From Alphaproteobacteria bacterium (GTDB lineage Bacteria; Pseudomonadota; Alphaproteobacteria; DSM-16000; Inquilinaceae), in contig JAJUFW010000255.1 of assembly GCA_029263555.1 (NCBI GenBank), positions 1 to 5,016 of the forward strand: a stretch of DNA of 5,016 nt. The letters are read 5' to 3'. The notes beneath the pieces were generated by a model. The model did no database searches. It saw nothing but the letters and a program-made list of their open reading frames with translations, and was not told the DNA's origin. A program made the translations under genes and the position numbers. This document shows positions 1 through 4,887 of this stretch, in pieces. The number at the start of each line of letters is the position of its first letter. Position 1 is the stretch's first letter.

Positions 1-289
1 GACCAGCGAGGCCGGCCCGATCGGGACCCTGCGCATCGTCGAATTCGACGACAGCTTCGGGCTCACCCCGCTGGGCGGCGGCCTCTACGTGACCAACGAG
101 CTGCCCAAGGAGGCCGAGGCCAGCAACCTGATCCAGGGTGCGGTCGAGGGTTCCAACGTCCAGCCGATCGTCGAAATGACCCAGATGATCGAGATCAGCC
201 GGACCTACCAGTCGATCCAGAACTTCATCCAGTCCGAACACGAACGCTTGCAGCAGGCCAACCGCCAGCTCAGCGACATCAAGGCGTAA
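1..289 (+). CDS. flgF: Flagellar basal-body rod protein FlgF, C-terminal part (5' end outside window)
   Basis: FlgF is a proximal rod subunit of the flagellar basal body, assembled in the periplasm after export by the flagellar type III apparatus. The reading frame is open from the window edge (first full codon at base 2) and gives 95 residues before TAA at 287-289. The GTG at 88-90 region is internal, because the frame continues upstream with family-like sequence (GPIGTLRIVEFDD, then FGLTPLGGGLYVTNE). The C-terminal signature of rod/hook proteins is clear: LIQGAVEGSNVQPIVEMT followed by MIEISRTYQSIQNFIQ, the amphipathic D0 helix. In FlgF the motif reads SNVQPIVEM, whereas FlgG next door has SNVNIVSEI, which separates the two paralogues. 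The gene is followed 13 bp later by flgG, whose ribosome binding site overlaps this stop codon, so the two are co-transcribed. About 60% of a usual FlgF (roughly 240-250 residues) is missing to the left. Confidence 0.94.
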   Translation, partial: TSEAGPIGTLRIVEFDDSFGLTPLGGGLYVTNELPKEAEASNLIQGAVEGSNVQPIVEMTQMIEISRTYQSIQNFIQSEHERLQQANRQLSDIKA

Positions 290-293
290 GGAG
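288..293 (+). promoter_or_regulatory. Ribosome binding site of flgG, overlapping the flgF stop codon
   Basis: AAGGAG lies 9 bases before the flgG ATG at 303 and shares its first two bases with the flgF TAA stop at 287-289. A ribosome ending flgF would stop on top of this site, which suggests translational coupling of the two rod subunits. The strong match also fixes the flgG start. Confidence 0.8.
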
Positions 294-302
294 TAGATCC
301 GA

Positions 303-1088
303 ATGCGTTCCCTCAGCATCGGCGCGACCGGCATGCGGGCCCAGCAGCTCAATGTCGAGGTCATTTCGAACAACATCGCGAACATGACCACGACGGGCTT
401 CAAGCGGCAGCGGGCCGAATTCCAGGATCTGCTCTACCAGAGCTTCCGCCGGGTCGGCTCGGCATCGTCAGACGCCGGCACGATCGTCCCGGTCGGCGTT
501 CAGGTCGGCGCAGGCGTGCAGGCAGTCGGCACCTACCGGATCCACGAGCAGGGCAGCATGCAGGTGACCGACAACGCCCTGGATCTCGCGATCAACGGCC
601 GCGGCTTCTTCCAAGTCGAGTTGCCGAACGGCGAAATCGCCTATACCCGGGCCGGCGCCTTCACCCGCAATGCCGAAGGCGAGATCGTCACGCTGGACGG
701 CTACCTGGTCGTGGGACCGGGCGCCATTCCGGAGGACGCGGTCGAGATCCAGGTGAACGAGAGCGGCGAGGTCCTGGTCGCCATTGACGGCCAGGTCGAG
801 CCGCTGAACATCGGACAGTTCGAAATGGCGACGTTCATCAACGACGCCGGCCTGCAGGCGATCGGCGACAATCTCTATCTGGAGACGCCGGCTTCCGGCG
901 CGCCTATCGTGGGAGTTCCGGGGGATGCCGGGTTCGGCACCCTGAACCAGGGCATGCTGGAAACCTCCAACGTGAACATCGTCTCGGAGATCACCCAGCT
1001 CATCAGCGCCCAGCGCGCCTACGAGATGAATTCCAAAGTCATCACTACGACCGACGAGATGATGCAGTCGGTCAGCAATCTGCGCTAG
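303..1088 (+). CDS. flgG: Flagellar basal-body distal rod protein FlgG
   Basis: FlgG forms the distal rod, the drive shaft that passes through the P and L rings and joins the hook. The protein is full length at 261 residues (enterobacterial FlgG is 260). It begins with the rod-family D0 helix MRSLSIGATGMRAQQLNVEV and the hallmark NNIANMTTTGFKRQRAEF (residues 23-40). Residues about 46-65 (YQSFRRVGSASSDAG and following) match the FlgG-specific stretch that distinguishes the straight rod from the curved hook. Next come DLAINGRGFFQV (94-105) in the core domain, the GDNLYLETPASGAP segment (188-201), and the C-terminal helix ETSNVN-SEITQLI-AQRAYEMNSKVI (220-248). The start is supported by the AAGGAG site 9 bases upstream and by alignment of residue 1 with the family. 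It sits between flgF and flgA in one transcription direction. Nothing is truncated or unusual. Confidence 0.98.
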   Translation: MRSLSIGATGMRAQQLNVEVISNNIANMTTTGFKRQRAEFQDLLYQSFRRVGSASSDAGTIVPVGVQVGAGVQAVGTYRIHEQGSMQVTDNALDLAINGRGFFQVELPNGEIAYTRAGAFTRNAEGEIVTLDGYLVVGPGAIPEDAVEIQVNESGEVLVAIDGQVEPLNIGQFEMATFINDAGLQAIGDNLYLETPASGAPIVGVPGDAGFGTLNQGMLETSNVNIVSEITQLISAQRAYEMNSKVITTTDEMMQSVSNLR

Positions 1089-1094
1089 GCACAG

Positions 1095-1127
1095 GGACCA
1101 GGGGTGAGCGTCGGGATCGGACCAGGG
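1095..1127 (+). repeat. Short direct repeat around the flgA ribosome binding site
   Basis: The 9-base sequence GGACCAGGG occurs at 1095-1103 and again at 1119-1127, 24 bases apart, in the flgG-flgA gap. The second copy runs into the AGGGAG used by flgA. The first copy is followed by a GTG at 1104 that is not in frame with flgA. This may be a local duplication or chance in GC-rich sequence. Confidence 0.5.
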
Positions 1128-1135
1128 AGCGGGCG

Positions 1136-2089
1136 ATGAAACAGATTACCGTGATGCTGTGCACGGCGGTCGTCTTCATCTTTGCGGTGGCCAGCGCGCA
1201 GGCCGCGATGCTTCGCCCCCGCGCCGAGATCGTCGCGCCGCAGGTCACCCTGGGCGACCTGTTCGACGGCCTGGACCCCAGTCAGGCCTCCATGGCCATT
1301 GCCCAGTCTCCGGCCCCCGGCCGGGAAGTGGTGCTGGACGCACAGTGGATCGACCGGATCGCCCGCGCCTACGGGATCCACTGGGAAAACTCTGCCGTCC
1401 GCCGGCAGATCGTGCTGGCGCGGGCCAGTCACCGGCTGGGCGCCGAGGCAGTCGTCGCGGAGCTTGCCAACGTGCTGGCCGCAAGGACGCCGGGCGGCGA
1501 GCTCGAGATCCAGCTCGACAACCGATCCCTGGAGATGCACCTGCCGATCGACATGGCCCCTTCCCTGCAGATCCGCGACCTGAACTACGACCCGTCCAGC
1601 GGCCGCTTCGCCGGGACCGTGGTGGCGCCCGCGGACGGCACGCCGGTCGCGCGGGTTCCGGTCACGGGACGAGCGGTGTCGATGGTCGAAGTGCCGGTCG
1701 TCAACCGGCGGATCGGCCGCAGCGAGACGATCGGGGCTGCGGATATCGACTGGATCCGGGTAAGCGCCGACCGGGCCGGGCTGGACGTCGTCATGGATGC
1801 GGGCGAGCTGATCGGAATGAGCCCGCGCCGCGGGCTTGCGGCGAATACGCCCGTCAGGATCCACGATATCGAACGCCCAATCGAGGTTGCCCGTGGCGCG
1901 CAGGTGACCATGGTGCTCGAGACCGGCGCCCTGACCATCTCCGGCCGGGGCCGGGCGCTGGACCAGGGCGCACGGGGACAGGTCATCCGTGTCATCAATA
2001 TCGACAGCAACCGGACGATCGAGGCGGTCGTGACAGGCCCGGATACCGTCACCGTCGCGGTGCCGGTCAATCTCGCAAGCCTGCCCTAG
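1136..2089 (+). CDS. flgA: Flagellar P-ring assembly chaperone FlgA
   Basis: FlgA is a periplasmic chaperone that helps FlgI polymerise into the P ring around the rod. The 317-residue precursor has a Sec signal peptide: a basic MK start, a hydrophobic core (residues 4-19) and an A-Q-A site predicting cleavage after residue 23. The mature N-terminal part (about 25-175) is weakly conserved, as is usual in this family. The C-terminal part is the recognisable FlgA region: a SAF-like segment (about 184-245: VPVVNRRIGRSETI, then AADIDW, GMSPRRGLAANTPVR), then a beta domain with GAQVTMVLETGALTISGRG (254-272) and IDSNRTIEAVVTGPDTV (289-305). It is longer than enterobacterial FlgA (about 220 residues), and I recall longer forms being common in alphaproteobacteria. 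The start is set by AGGGAG at 1124-1129, 6 bases before ATG, and by the signal peptide beginning at residue 1. The 47-bp gap from flgG suggests the same operon. Long open frames on the opposite strand and in the +1 frame are GC-driven shadows. Confidence 0.94.
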   Translation: MKQITVMLCTAVVFIFAVASAQAAMLRPRAEIVAPQVTLGDLFDGLDPSQASMAIAQSPAPGREVVLDAQWIDRIARAYGIHWENSAVRRQIVLARASHRLGAEAVVAELANVLAARTPGGELEIQLDNRSLEMHLPIDMAPSLQIRDLNYDPSSGRFAGTVVAPADGTPVARVPVTGRAVSMVEVPVVNRRIGRSETIGAADIDWIRVSADRAGLDVVMDAGELIGMSPRRGLAANTPVRIHDIERPIEVARGAQVTMVLETGALTISGRGRALDQGARGQVIRVINIDSNRTIEAVVTGPDTVTVAVPVNLASLP

Positions 2090-2098
2090 CGCACGGCC

Positions 2099-2119
2099 CC
2101 GTCCGGCCAGGAAGGACGG
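2099..2119 (+). other. Hairpin downstream of flgA, not a clear terminator
   Basis: CCGTCC (2099-2104) pairs with GGACGG (2114-2119) across a 9-base loop, starting 10 bases after the flgA stop. No run of T follows, so it is not a standard intrinsic terminator. It could stabilise the 3' end of a flgF-flgG-flgA message or cause partial attenuation before flgH. Chance is quite possible at this GC content. Confidence 0.3.
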
Positions 2120-2151
2120 CCCGAGCAATGCTTGCCGCCGGGAACGGTTCC

Positions 2152-2166
2152 TTAACCTTGTGGTAA
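2152..2166 (+). promoter_or_regulatory. Candidate CtrA-type response-regulator binding site upstream of flgH
   Basis: TTAACCTTGTGGTAA reads as TTAA-N7-GTAA, one mismatch from the TTAA-N7-TTAA consensus of the alphaproteobacterial regulator CtrA, and it includes the TTAACC half-site. It stands in a GC-rich spacer 88 bases before the flgH start and is one of the few AT-rich patches there. CtrA is known to control flagellar genes in several alphaproteobacteria, so both place and sequence fit. The perfect palindrome GGAACGGTTCC (2141-2151) abuts it. I see no convincing -10/-35 pair next to it, so whether it drives a promoter is inference. Confidence 0.38.
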
Positions 2167-2183
2167 GCGGCTTGAGTGCATTC

Positions 2184-2243
2184 ATGACTGCCCCCGCGGT
2201 CCGGCGCCTGACCAGCCCTGAACCCGCGCCCCGATCATCCTAG
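2184..2243 (+). other. Possible 19-codon upstream reading frame (leader peptide) before flgH
   Basis: An ATG at 2184 opens a frame encoding MTAPAVRRLTSPEPAPRSS, ended by TAG at 2241-2243. The stop codon sits on the TAGGAG that serves as the flgH Shine-Dalgarno. The first four residues equal those of FlgH (MTAP), and the first 12 bases differ from the flgH start by one base. Its own ribosome binding site is weak (only TTGAG, 7 bases upstream). It could be a leader coupled to flgH, a remnant of a start-region duplication, or chance. Confidence 0.22.
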
Positions 2244-2253
2244 GAGCCCGGCC

Positions 2254-3024
2254 ATGACAGCCCCCTCCCTGCGAGCGTTCAGCAGCGTCGGAAAGCCGGC
2301 GGCCGCCTTTGTGGCGCTGCTGCTCCTTTCGGCGTGTGGCGCCGGCGAGCGGATTGCCAATATCGGCAAGGCTCCCGACCTGTCGCCGATCGAGAATCCG
2401 GTGACCCGCCCAGACTACCAGCCGGTGCGGCTGCCGATGCCGGCGCCGATCGTCAACGAGACCAAGCCGAACTCCCTGTGGCAGGCGGGATCCCGGGCCT
2501 TCTTCCGCGACCAGCGCGCGAGCCGGGTCGGCGACATCCTGACCGTGGTCATCGAAATCGACGACGAGGCGACGATCAGGAACTCCACGGCCCGCACCCG
2601 GGACAACTCGGAAAATGCGGGGCTCCCGAACTTCCTGGGCCTGGAATCGAAGCTGGGCTCCTTGCTGCCGGGAGAGGTGGATCCCGGCAACCTCGTGGGC
2701 CTGAACAGCGGCAGCACCAGCGAAGGCAGCGGCAGCATCCGCCGGAACGAAGAGATCGAGCTGAAGCTGGCCAGCGTCATCACGGACGTGCTGCCCAACG
2801 GCAATCTGGTGATCTATGGCCGCCAGGAAGTCCGCGTGAACTTCGAGGTGCGCGAACTGGCCATCGCCGGCATCGTCCGGCCCGAGGACATCACCTCGGC
2901 CAATACCATCTCCTACGAGAAGATCGCCGAGGCCCGGATCTCCTATGGCGGACGCGGACAGATCACGGACGTCCAGCAGCCGCGCTACGGCCAGCAGCTC
3001 TACGACATCATCTTCCCGTTCTGA
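2254..3024 (+). CDS. flgH: Flagellar L-ring protein FlgH (outer-membrane lipoprotein)
   Basis: FlgH forms the L ring, the bushing around the distal rod in the outer membrane. The 256-residue precursor has a lipoprotein signal: hydrophobic residues 16-26 and the lipobox LSAC, with the lipidated cysteine at residue 28. A proline-rich linker follows (about 41-72). The FlgH core then starts with NSLWQAGSRAFFRDQRA and SRVGDILTVVIEIDDEA (73-106). The second half carries VLPNGNLVIYGRQEVRVNFE (179-198), LAIAGIVRPEDI (202-213) and a C-terminus SYGGRGQITDVQQPRYGQQL with DIIFPF at the end, all typical of the family. The start is supported by AGGAG at 2242-2246, 7 bases before ATG, and by correct placement of the lipobox. 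It lies 164 bp after flgA, a gap with possible regulatory elements. It is slightly longer than enterobacterial FlgH (232), mostly in the linker. The usual partner flgI does not follow. Confidence 0.97.
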   Translation: MTAPSLRAFSSVGKPAAAFVALLLLSACGAGERIANIGKAPDLSPIENPVTRPDYQPVRLPMPAPIVNETKPNSLWQAGSRAFFRDQRASRVGDILTVVIEIDDEATIRNSTARTRDNSENAGLPNFLGLESKLGSLLPGEVDPGNLVGLNSGSTSEGSGSIRRNEEIELKLASVITDVLPNGNLVIYGRQEVRVNFEVRELAIAGIVRPEDITSANTISYEKIAEARISYGGRGQITDVQQPRYGQQLYDIIFPF

Positions 3025-3035
3025 TCCCACAAGCC

Positions 3036-3067
3036 TGCCGCGCGTTTCCGATGCGGCGGCCGCGGCA
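3036..3067 (+). other. GC-rich hairpin after flgH in the 202-bp spacer
   Basis: TGCCGCG (3036-3042) and CGCGGCA (3061-3067) are perfectly complementary across an 18-base loop that can itself pair in part (GCCGC with GCGGC). It begins 11 bases after the flgH stop. No T run follows, so intrinsic termination is doubtful. The spacer 3025-3226 otherwise has no supported gene on either strand. Confidence 0.3.
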
Positions 3068-3119
3068 TTCCGGGGCGGGGCTTGGCCAGCGTCTCCGCGC
3101 CCCCGTCCTGCCACGCCGG

Positions 3120-3149
3120 TTCCCTATCGGTGCCCGCATGGGGTATTAC
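3120..3149 (+). promoter_or_regulatory. Weak candidate promoter for the helix-turn-helix/coiled-coil gene
   Basis: An AT-rich patch in an otherwise GC-rich spacer contains TATTAC (3144-3149), 4 of 6 matches to a sigma-70 -10 box. TTCCCT (3120-3125) lies 18 bases upstream as a poor -35 box. A start near 3156 would leave a leader of about 70 bases before the ATG at 3227. The match is weak, and the main support is the local base composition. Confidence 0.2.
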
Positions 3150-3226
3150 TAGCGGTGTCGTCGTCCGGCCGCCCTGGCCGGTCGGCGCGGTTCGCCCCAA
3201 CAAGCCCCATTCTCTGCCCGGCCCGG

Positions 3227-4093
3227 ATGTCAGAGTTCGAAATCCTCACATACCGTGAACTGTCGGACCGCTTCGGCATCTCCCTGGAGAGCGTCCGCAA
3301 GAAGGTGCGGCGCCGGCAATGGCGGGTCGTGCCCGGCAACCGGCCAAGCGATCCTGTCCGGGTCCATGTCCCGAAGGAGGCGCTTCAGGGATTCCCGCTG
3401 GAGGAGGATGAGGTCGACGGGCGGATGGCGGCCGCCGGACTGCCCGCCACCGACCCGCAATTGCTTGCCACGCTGAAGGCGCTGGAAGCCTATGTCGGCC
3501 GCGTGTCCGGCCAGCAGGAACAGCTTCTGGCGCAGCTCGGCAACCTGCTTTCGGAACTCGCGGCCAAGGACAAGGCCCATGCCGAGGAACTCCGCCGCGT
3601 CCGGGAGGAAGAGCGGGAGCGCTATCGCGAGGAACTAGACCAGATCAGCCGGGTTCACGAGGAATCGCGGGCCGAACGGGTTCAGGAAATCAACCGCCTG
3701 ATCTCCGACATCGAACGCGAACGGACCGCACGCGCCCAGGACCAGGAACACCACCGGACCGAGATGGACCGGCAATGGCAGGCTTTCCTCGAAGAGCGCG
3801 AGCGACATTTCGAATCCCTGGAGCAGCAGCGGATGGCGGCGGCCAAGGCCGAGGCGCGCGCCTACCGGTCCGAGGCGGCGGAGAAGGAGCTGCGATCGGC
3901 GCTGGTCACCATCGTGCCCCGCCTGGAGACGCTCCTCAAACCGGCGGCGGCGGATCAGCCGACGGAGGACCGGCCACCCCTGCCCCCGAAATTCATCAAG
4001 CACGCCCCGCCCGTTTCCGAGGAGAAGCCGGCCAGGAACGCCGATGACGAGCATGGCCCCCGTCGCGGTTGGTGGCCATGGAGAAAGCGGTAG
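3227..4093 (+). CDS. Putative DNA-binding protein: N-terminal helix-turn-helix plus long coiled coil
   Basis: I do not recognise a named family. The 288-residue protein starts with a compact helix-turn-helix: LTYRELSDRFGIS (7-19), then recognition-helix-like LESVRKKVRRRQW (20-32) with many Arg/Lys, and a short beta segment PVRVHVPKEAL (43-53). Residues about 78-225 are almost wholly charged helix rich in E, R, Q and A (for example VREEERERYREELDQI, IERERTARAQDQEHHRTEM), which predicts a long coiled coil and dimerisation. A proline-rich tail (237-264) leads to an aromatic-basic end, RRGWWPWRKR. No signal peptide or membrane segment is seen, so it is probably cytosolic. The layout recalls KfrA-like or other HTH-coiled-coil DNA-organising proteins, but that is analogy. 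The frame stays open upstream into flgH (to 2945), but that part is low-complexity Ser/Arg/Pro. ATG 3227 gives a start just before the first structured residues, although no strong Shine-Dalgarno precedes it. Opposite-strand frames are shadows. Confidence 0.85.
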   Translation: MSEFEILTYRELSDRFGISLESVRKKVRRRQWRVVPGNRPSDPVRVHVPKEALQGFPLEEDEVDGRMAAAGLPATDPQLLATLKALEAYVGRVSGQQEQLLAQLGNLLSELAAKDKAHAEELRRVREEERERYREELDQISRVHEESRAERVQEINRLISDIERERTARAQDQEHHRTEMDRQWQAFLEERERHFESLEQQRMAAAKAEARAYRSEAAEKELRSALVTIVPRLETLLKPAAADQPTEDRPPLPPKFIKHAPPVSEEKPARNADDEHGPRRGWWPWRKR

Positions 4094-4112
4094 ATCTCCC
4101 CGTTGGGGGATC
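4093..4112 (+). other. Hairpin at the stop codon of the coiled-coil gene
   Basis: GAT-c-TCCCC (4093-4101) pairs with GGGGGATC (4105-4112) around the loop GTT, giving an 8-pair stem with one bulged C and one G-T pair. It begins on the last base of the TAG stop. The following bases are AAGACCGC, so it lacks the T run of an intrinsic terminator. It could protect a 3' end or partly separate the coiled-coil gene from the next one. Confidence 0.3.
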
Positions 4113-4132
4113 AAGACCGCAACCGGACGGTT

Positions 4133-4165
4133 TCTATCGGGCGCCCCTGTTCCAGGATCGATAGA
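4133..4165 (+). promoter_or_regulatory. Inverted repeat that could cover the ribosome binding site of the PLDc_N gene
   Basis: TCTATCG (4133-4139) and CGATAGA (4159-4165) are perfect complements. Between them CCTG (4146-4149) pairs with CAGG (4153-4156) around TTC, giving a nested stem. The right arm overlaps the likely Shine-Dalgarno AGAGG (4163-4167), 6 bases before the ATG at 4174, so the folded RNA would partly hide the site. It may control translation of the small membrane protein. No known riboswitch class is recognised. Confidence 0.4.
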
Positions 4166-4173
4166 GGCTCCGG

Positions 4174-4356
4174 ATGGAATTCATTCTCGGCCTGATAATC
4201 ATCGCCCTCGACATCTGGGCGATCGTCAACGTCGTCGGCAGTAGCACGAGTACCGGCAAGAAGGTTCTCTGGGTACTGTTCATCCTGATTTTTCAGGTCG
4301 TCGGCTTCATCGTCTGGTTCTTCGCCGGCCCGCGGTCGGCCAGGGCCGGAACCTGA
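4174..4356 (+). CDS. Small PLDc_N-type membrane protein (phospholipase D N-terminal-like)
   Basis: The 60-residue protein is almost all membrane. Helix 1 covers about residues 4-21 (ILGLIIIALDIWAIVNVV) and helix 2 about 31-51 (VLWVLFILIF, then VVGFIVWFFAG), joined by a short polar loop with STGKK and ending in GPRS. This two-helix pattern, with D-I-W in helix 1, S-x-S-T-x-x-K-x-x-W in the loop and GF-x-x-W-x-x-x-GPR at the end, matches the PLDc_N family. That domain precedes cardiolipin-synthase-like phospholipase D domains and also occurs alone in small proteins. No catalytic HKD domain is present, so no lipid reaction can be claimed, and the role of stand-alone forms is unclear. The start follows AGAGG at 4163-4167 with 6-base spacing. 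It lies 80 bp after the coiled-coil gene. It belongs to the inner membrane; its topology is not decided by the sequence. Confidence 0.86.
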   Translation: MEFILGLIIIALDIWAIVNVVGSSTSTGKKVLWVLFILIFQVVGFIVWFFAGPRSARAGT

Positions 4357-4478
4357 CCCCAGGCCCGCCCAAGTCCTGCAACCTGCTTCCGTCGGACCGA
4401 GACCGGACCGCCGTCGGGCAGCGGTGACGATGCACGACTTCCGCGGCGGATGCCCGGTCGAAAGGACGGTTCCTCGGA

Positions 4479-4760
4479 ATGTGGGACAAGCTGGGCGAAG
4501 CTATTGGCCGGACGATCGCCGGCCTCGTGCGGATCGTGGACGCCGTCTGGACCGGCATCGGCGACGCGGTCGGCTCGTTCCTGGCCGGCATAGCCCGCGG
4601 ACTGGGGGTCGAGAATGCGGGCTTTTTCACCTGGATCGCCGTCGGTACGGGGCTGCTCTTGATCGCCGGCGCCGTCCGCGGCCTGCTCGGCCGCTCGCTC
4701 GTCGGTCCGCTGATCTCGCTGGTGCTGGGCACCGCCCTTATCGGCTGGGCCATCAGCTGA
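4479..4760 (+). CDS. Small glycine-rich membrane protein of unknown function
   Basis: I do not recognise this 93-residue protein. Its first half (about 1-43, MWDKLGEAIGRTIAGLVRIV and on to FLAGIARGLGV) looks like one or two amphipathic helices with Gly, Ala and Trp and scattered D, R and K. The second half has two likely membrane helices, about 48-66 (GFFTWIAVGTGLLLIAGAV) and 73-92 (SLVGPLISLVLGTALIGWAI), separated by RGLLGR. There is no signal peptide cleavage site, lipobox or catalytic motif. AAAGGA at 4461-4466 is a fair ribosome binding site but 12 bases from the ATG, longer than usual. The gap from the PLDc_N gene is 122 bp, so they may or may not share a transcript. It converges with dksA. 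A holin-like role could be imagined from its size and helices, but no phage or lysis gene is nearby. The coherent membrane protein favours a real gene over the competing frames. Confidence 0.72.
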   Translation: MWDKLGEAIGRTIAGLVRIVDAVWTGIGDAVGSFLAGIARGLGVENAGFFTWIAVGTGLLLIAGAVRGLLGRSLVGPLISLVLGTALIGWAIS

Positions 4761-4794
4761 CCCAAGGATGCCCAGGCCGAGCCCGCGCTCGTGC

Positions 4795-4813
4795 CCGCCG
4801 GTTGCACCGGCGG
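4795..4813 (+). other. Perfect GC-rich hairpin between the convergent genes
   Basis: CCGCCGGT (4795-4802) and ACCGGCGG (4806-4813) are exact complements around the 3-base loop TGC, 34 bases after the stop of the small membrane gene. It lacks a following T run, so it may be a weak or factor-assisted end of + strand transcription, or a 3' RNA-stability element. It can form in either direction. Confidence 0.4.
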
Positions 4814-4844
4814 CGCCAAGGGCCGTCCTGCCCGGGCCGCGGCC

Positions 4845-4875
4845 AAAACAAAAAGGGCCCGCCGGCAGCAGGCCC
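4845..4875 (-). terminator. Intrinsic terminator of dksA
   Basis: On the - strand GGGCCTGC (4875-4868) pairs with GCGGGCCC (4862-4855) around the loop TGCCG, an 8-pair stem with one G-T pair. It is followed directly by TTTTTGTTTT (4854-4845). It begins 12 bases after the dksA stop codon. This is a textbook Rho-independent terminator for dksA. In the + direction only a broken pyrimidine stretch (TCTTCCCTCTTC) follows the stem, so it is probably weak for the convergent gene. Confidence 0.88.
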
Positions 4876-4887
4876 AGTCTTCCCTCT

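Noticed and set aside
1159..2166. 335-codon + strand frame overlapping flgA
   Set aside because: The product is a Gly/Arg/Pro/Asp-rich shadow of flgA in another frame, without domain or ribosome binding site.
2161..2177. Sigma-54-like element TGG-N8-TTGA upstream of flgH
   Set aside because: The GG has no GC at the -12 position, and the TGGCAC half is degenerate (TGGTAA). The CtrA-like reading explains the same bases better.
1085..2185. 366-codon open frame on the - strand opposite flgA
   Set aside because: It mirrors a well-supported gene with a signal peptide and family motifs. Its product is low-complexity, rich in R, D, G and H, as expected of an antisense shadow in GC-rich DNA.
3053..3063. 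GC palindrome GCGGCCGC as a possible regulatory site
   Set aside because: It is part of a general run of GCGG/CCGC sequence in the spacer and of the hairpin already listed.
2182..3114. 310-codon open frame on the - strand opposite flgH
   Set aside because: flgH is certain from its lipobox and core motifs. The antisense product has no recognisable domain and arises from codon bias.
2945..3226. Upstream extension of the coiled-coil gene into flgH
   Set aside because: The extra residues are Ser/Arg/Pro low complexity and would overlap flgH by 80 bases. The structured HTH begins just after ATG 3227.
4389..4417. Direct repeat CCGTCGG spaced 22 bases apart before the small membrane gene
   Set aside because: Seven bases of G/C-rich sequence recur easily at this composition, and no dyad or promoter accompanies them.
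4307..4846. 179-codon - strand frame across the two small membrane genes
   Set aside because: The sequence is Pro/Ala/Ser/Arg-rich without domains and overlaps more plausible membrane protein genes on the other strand.
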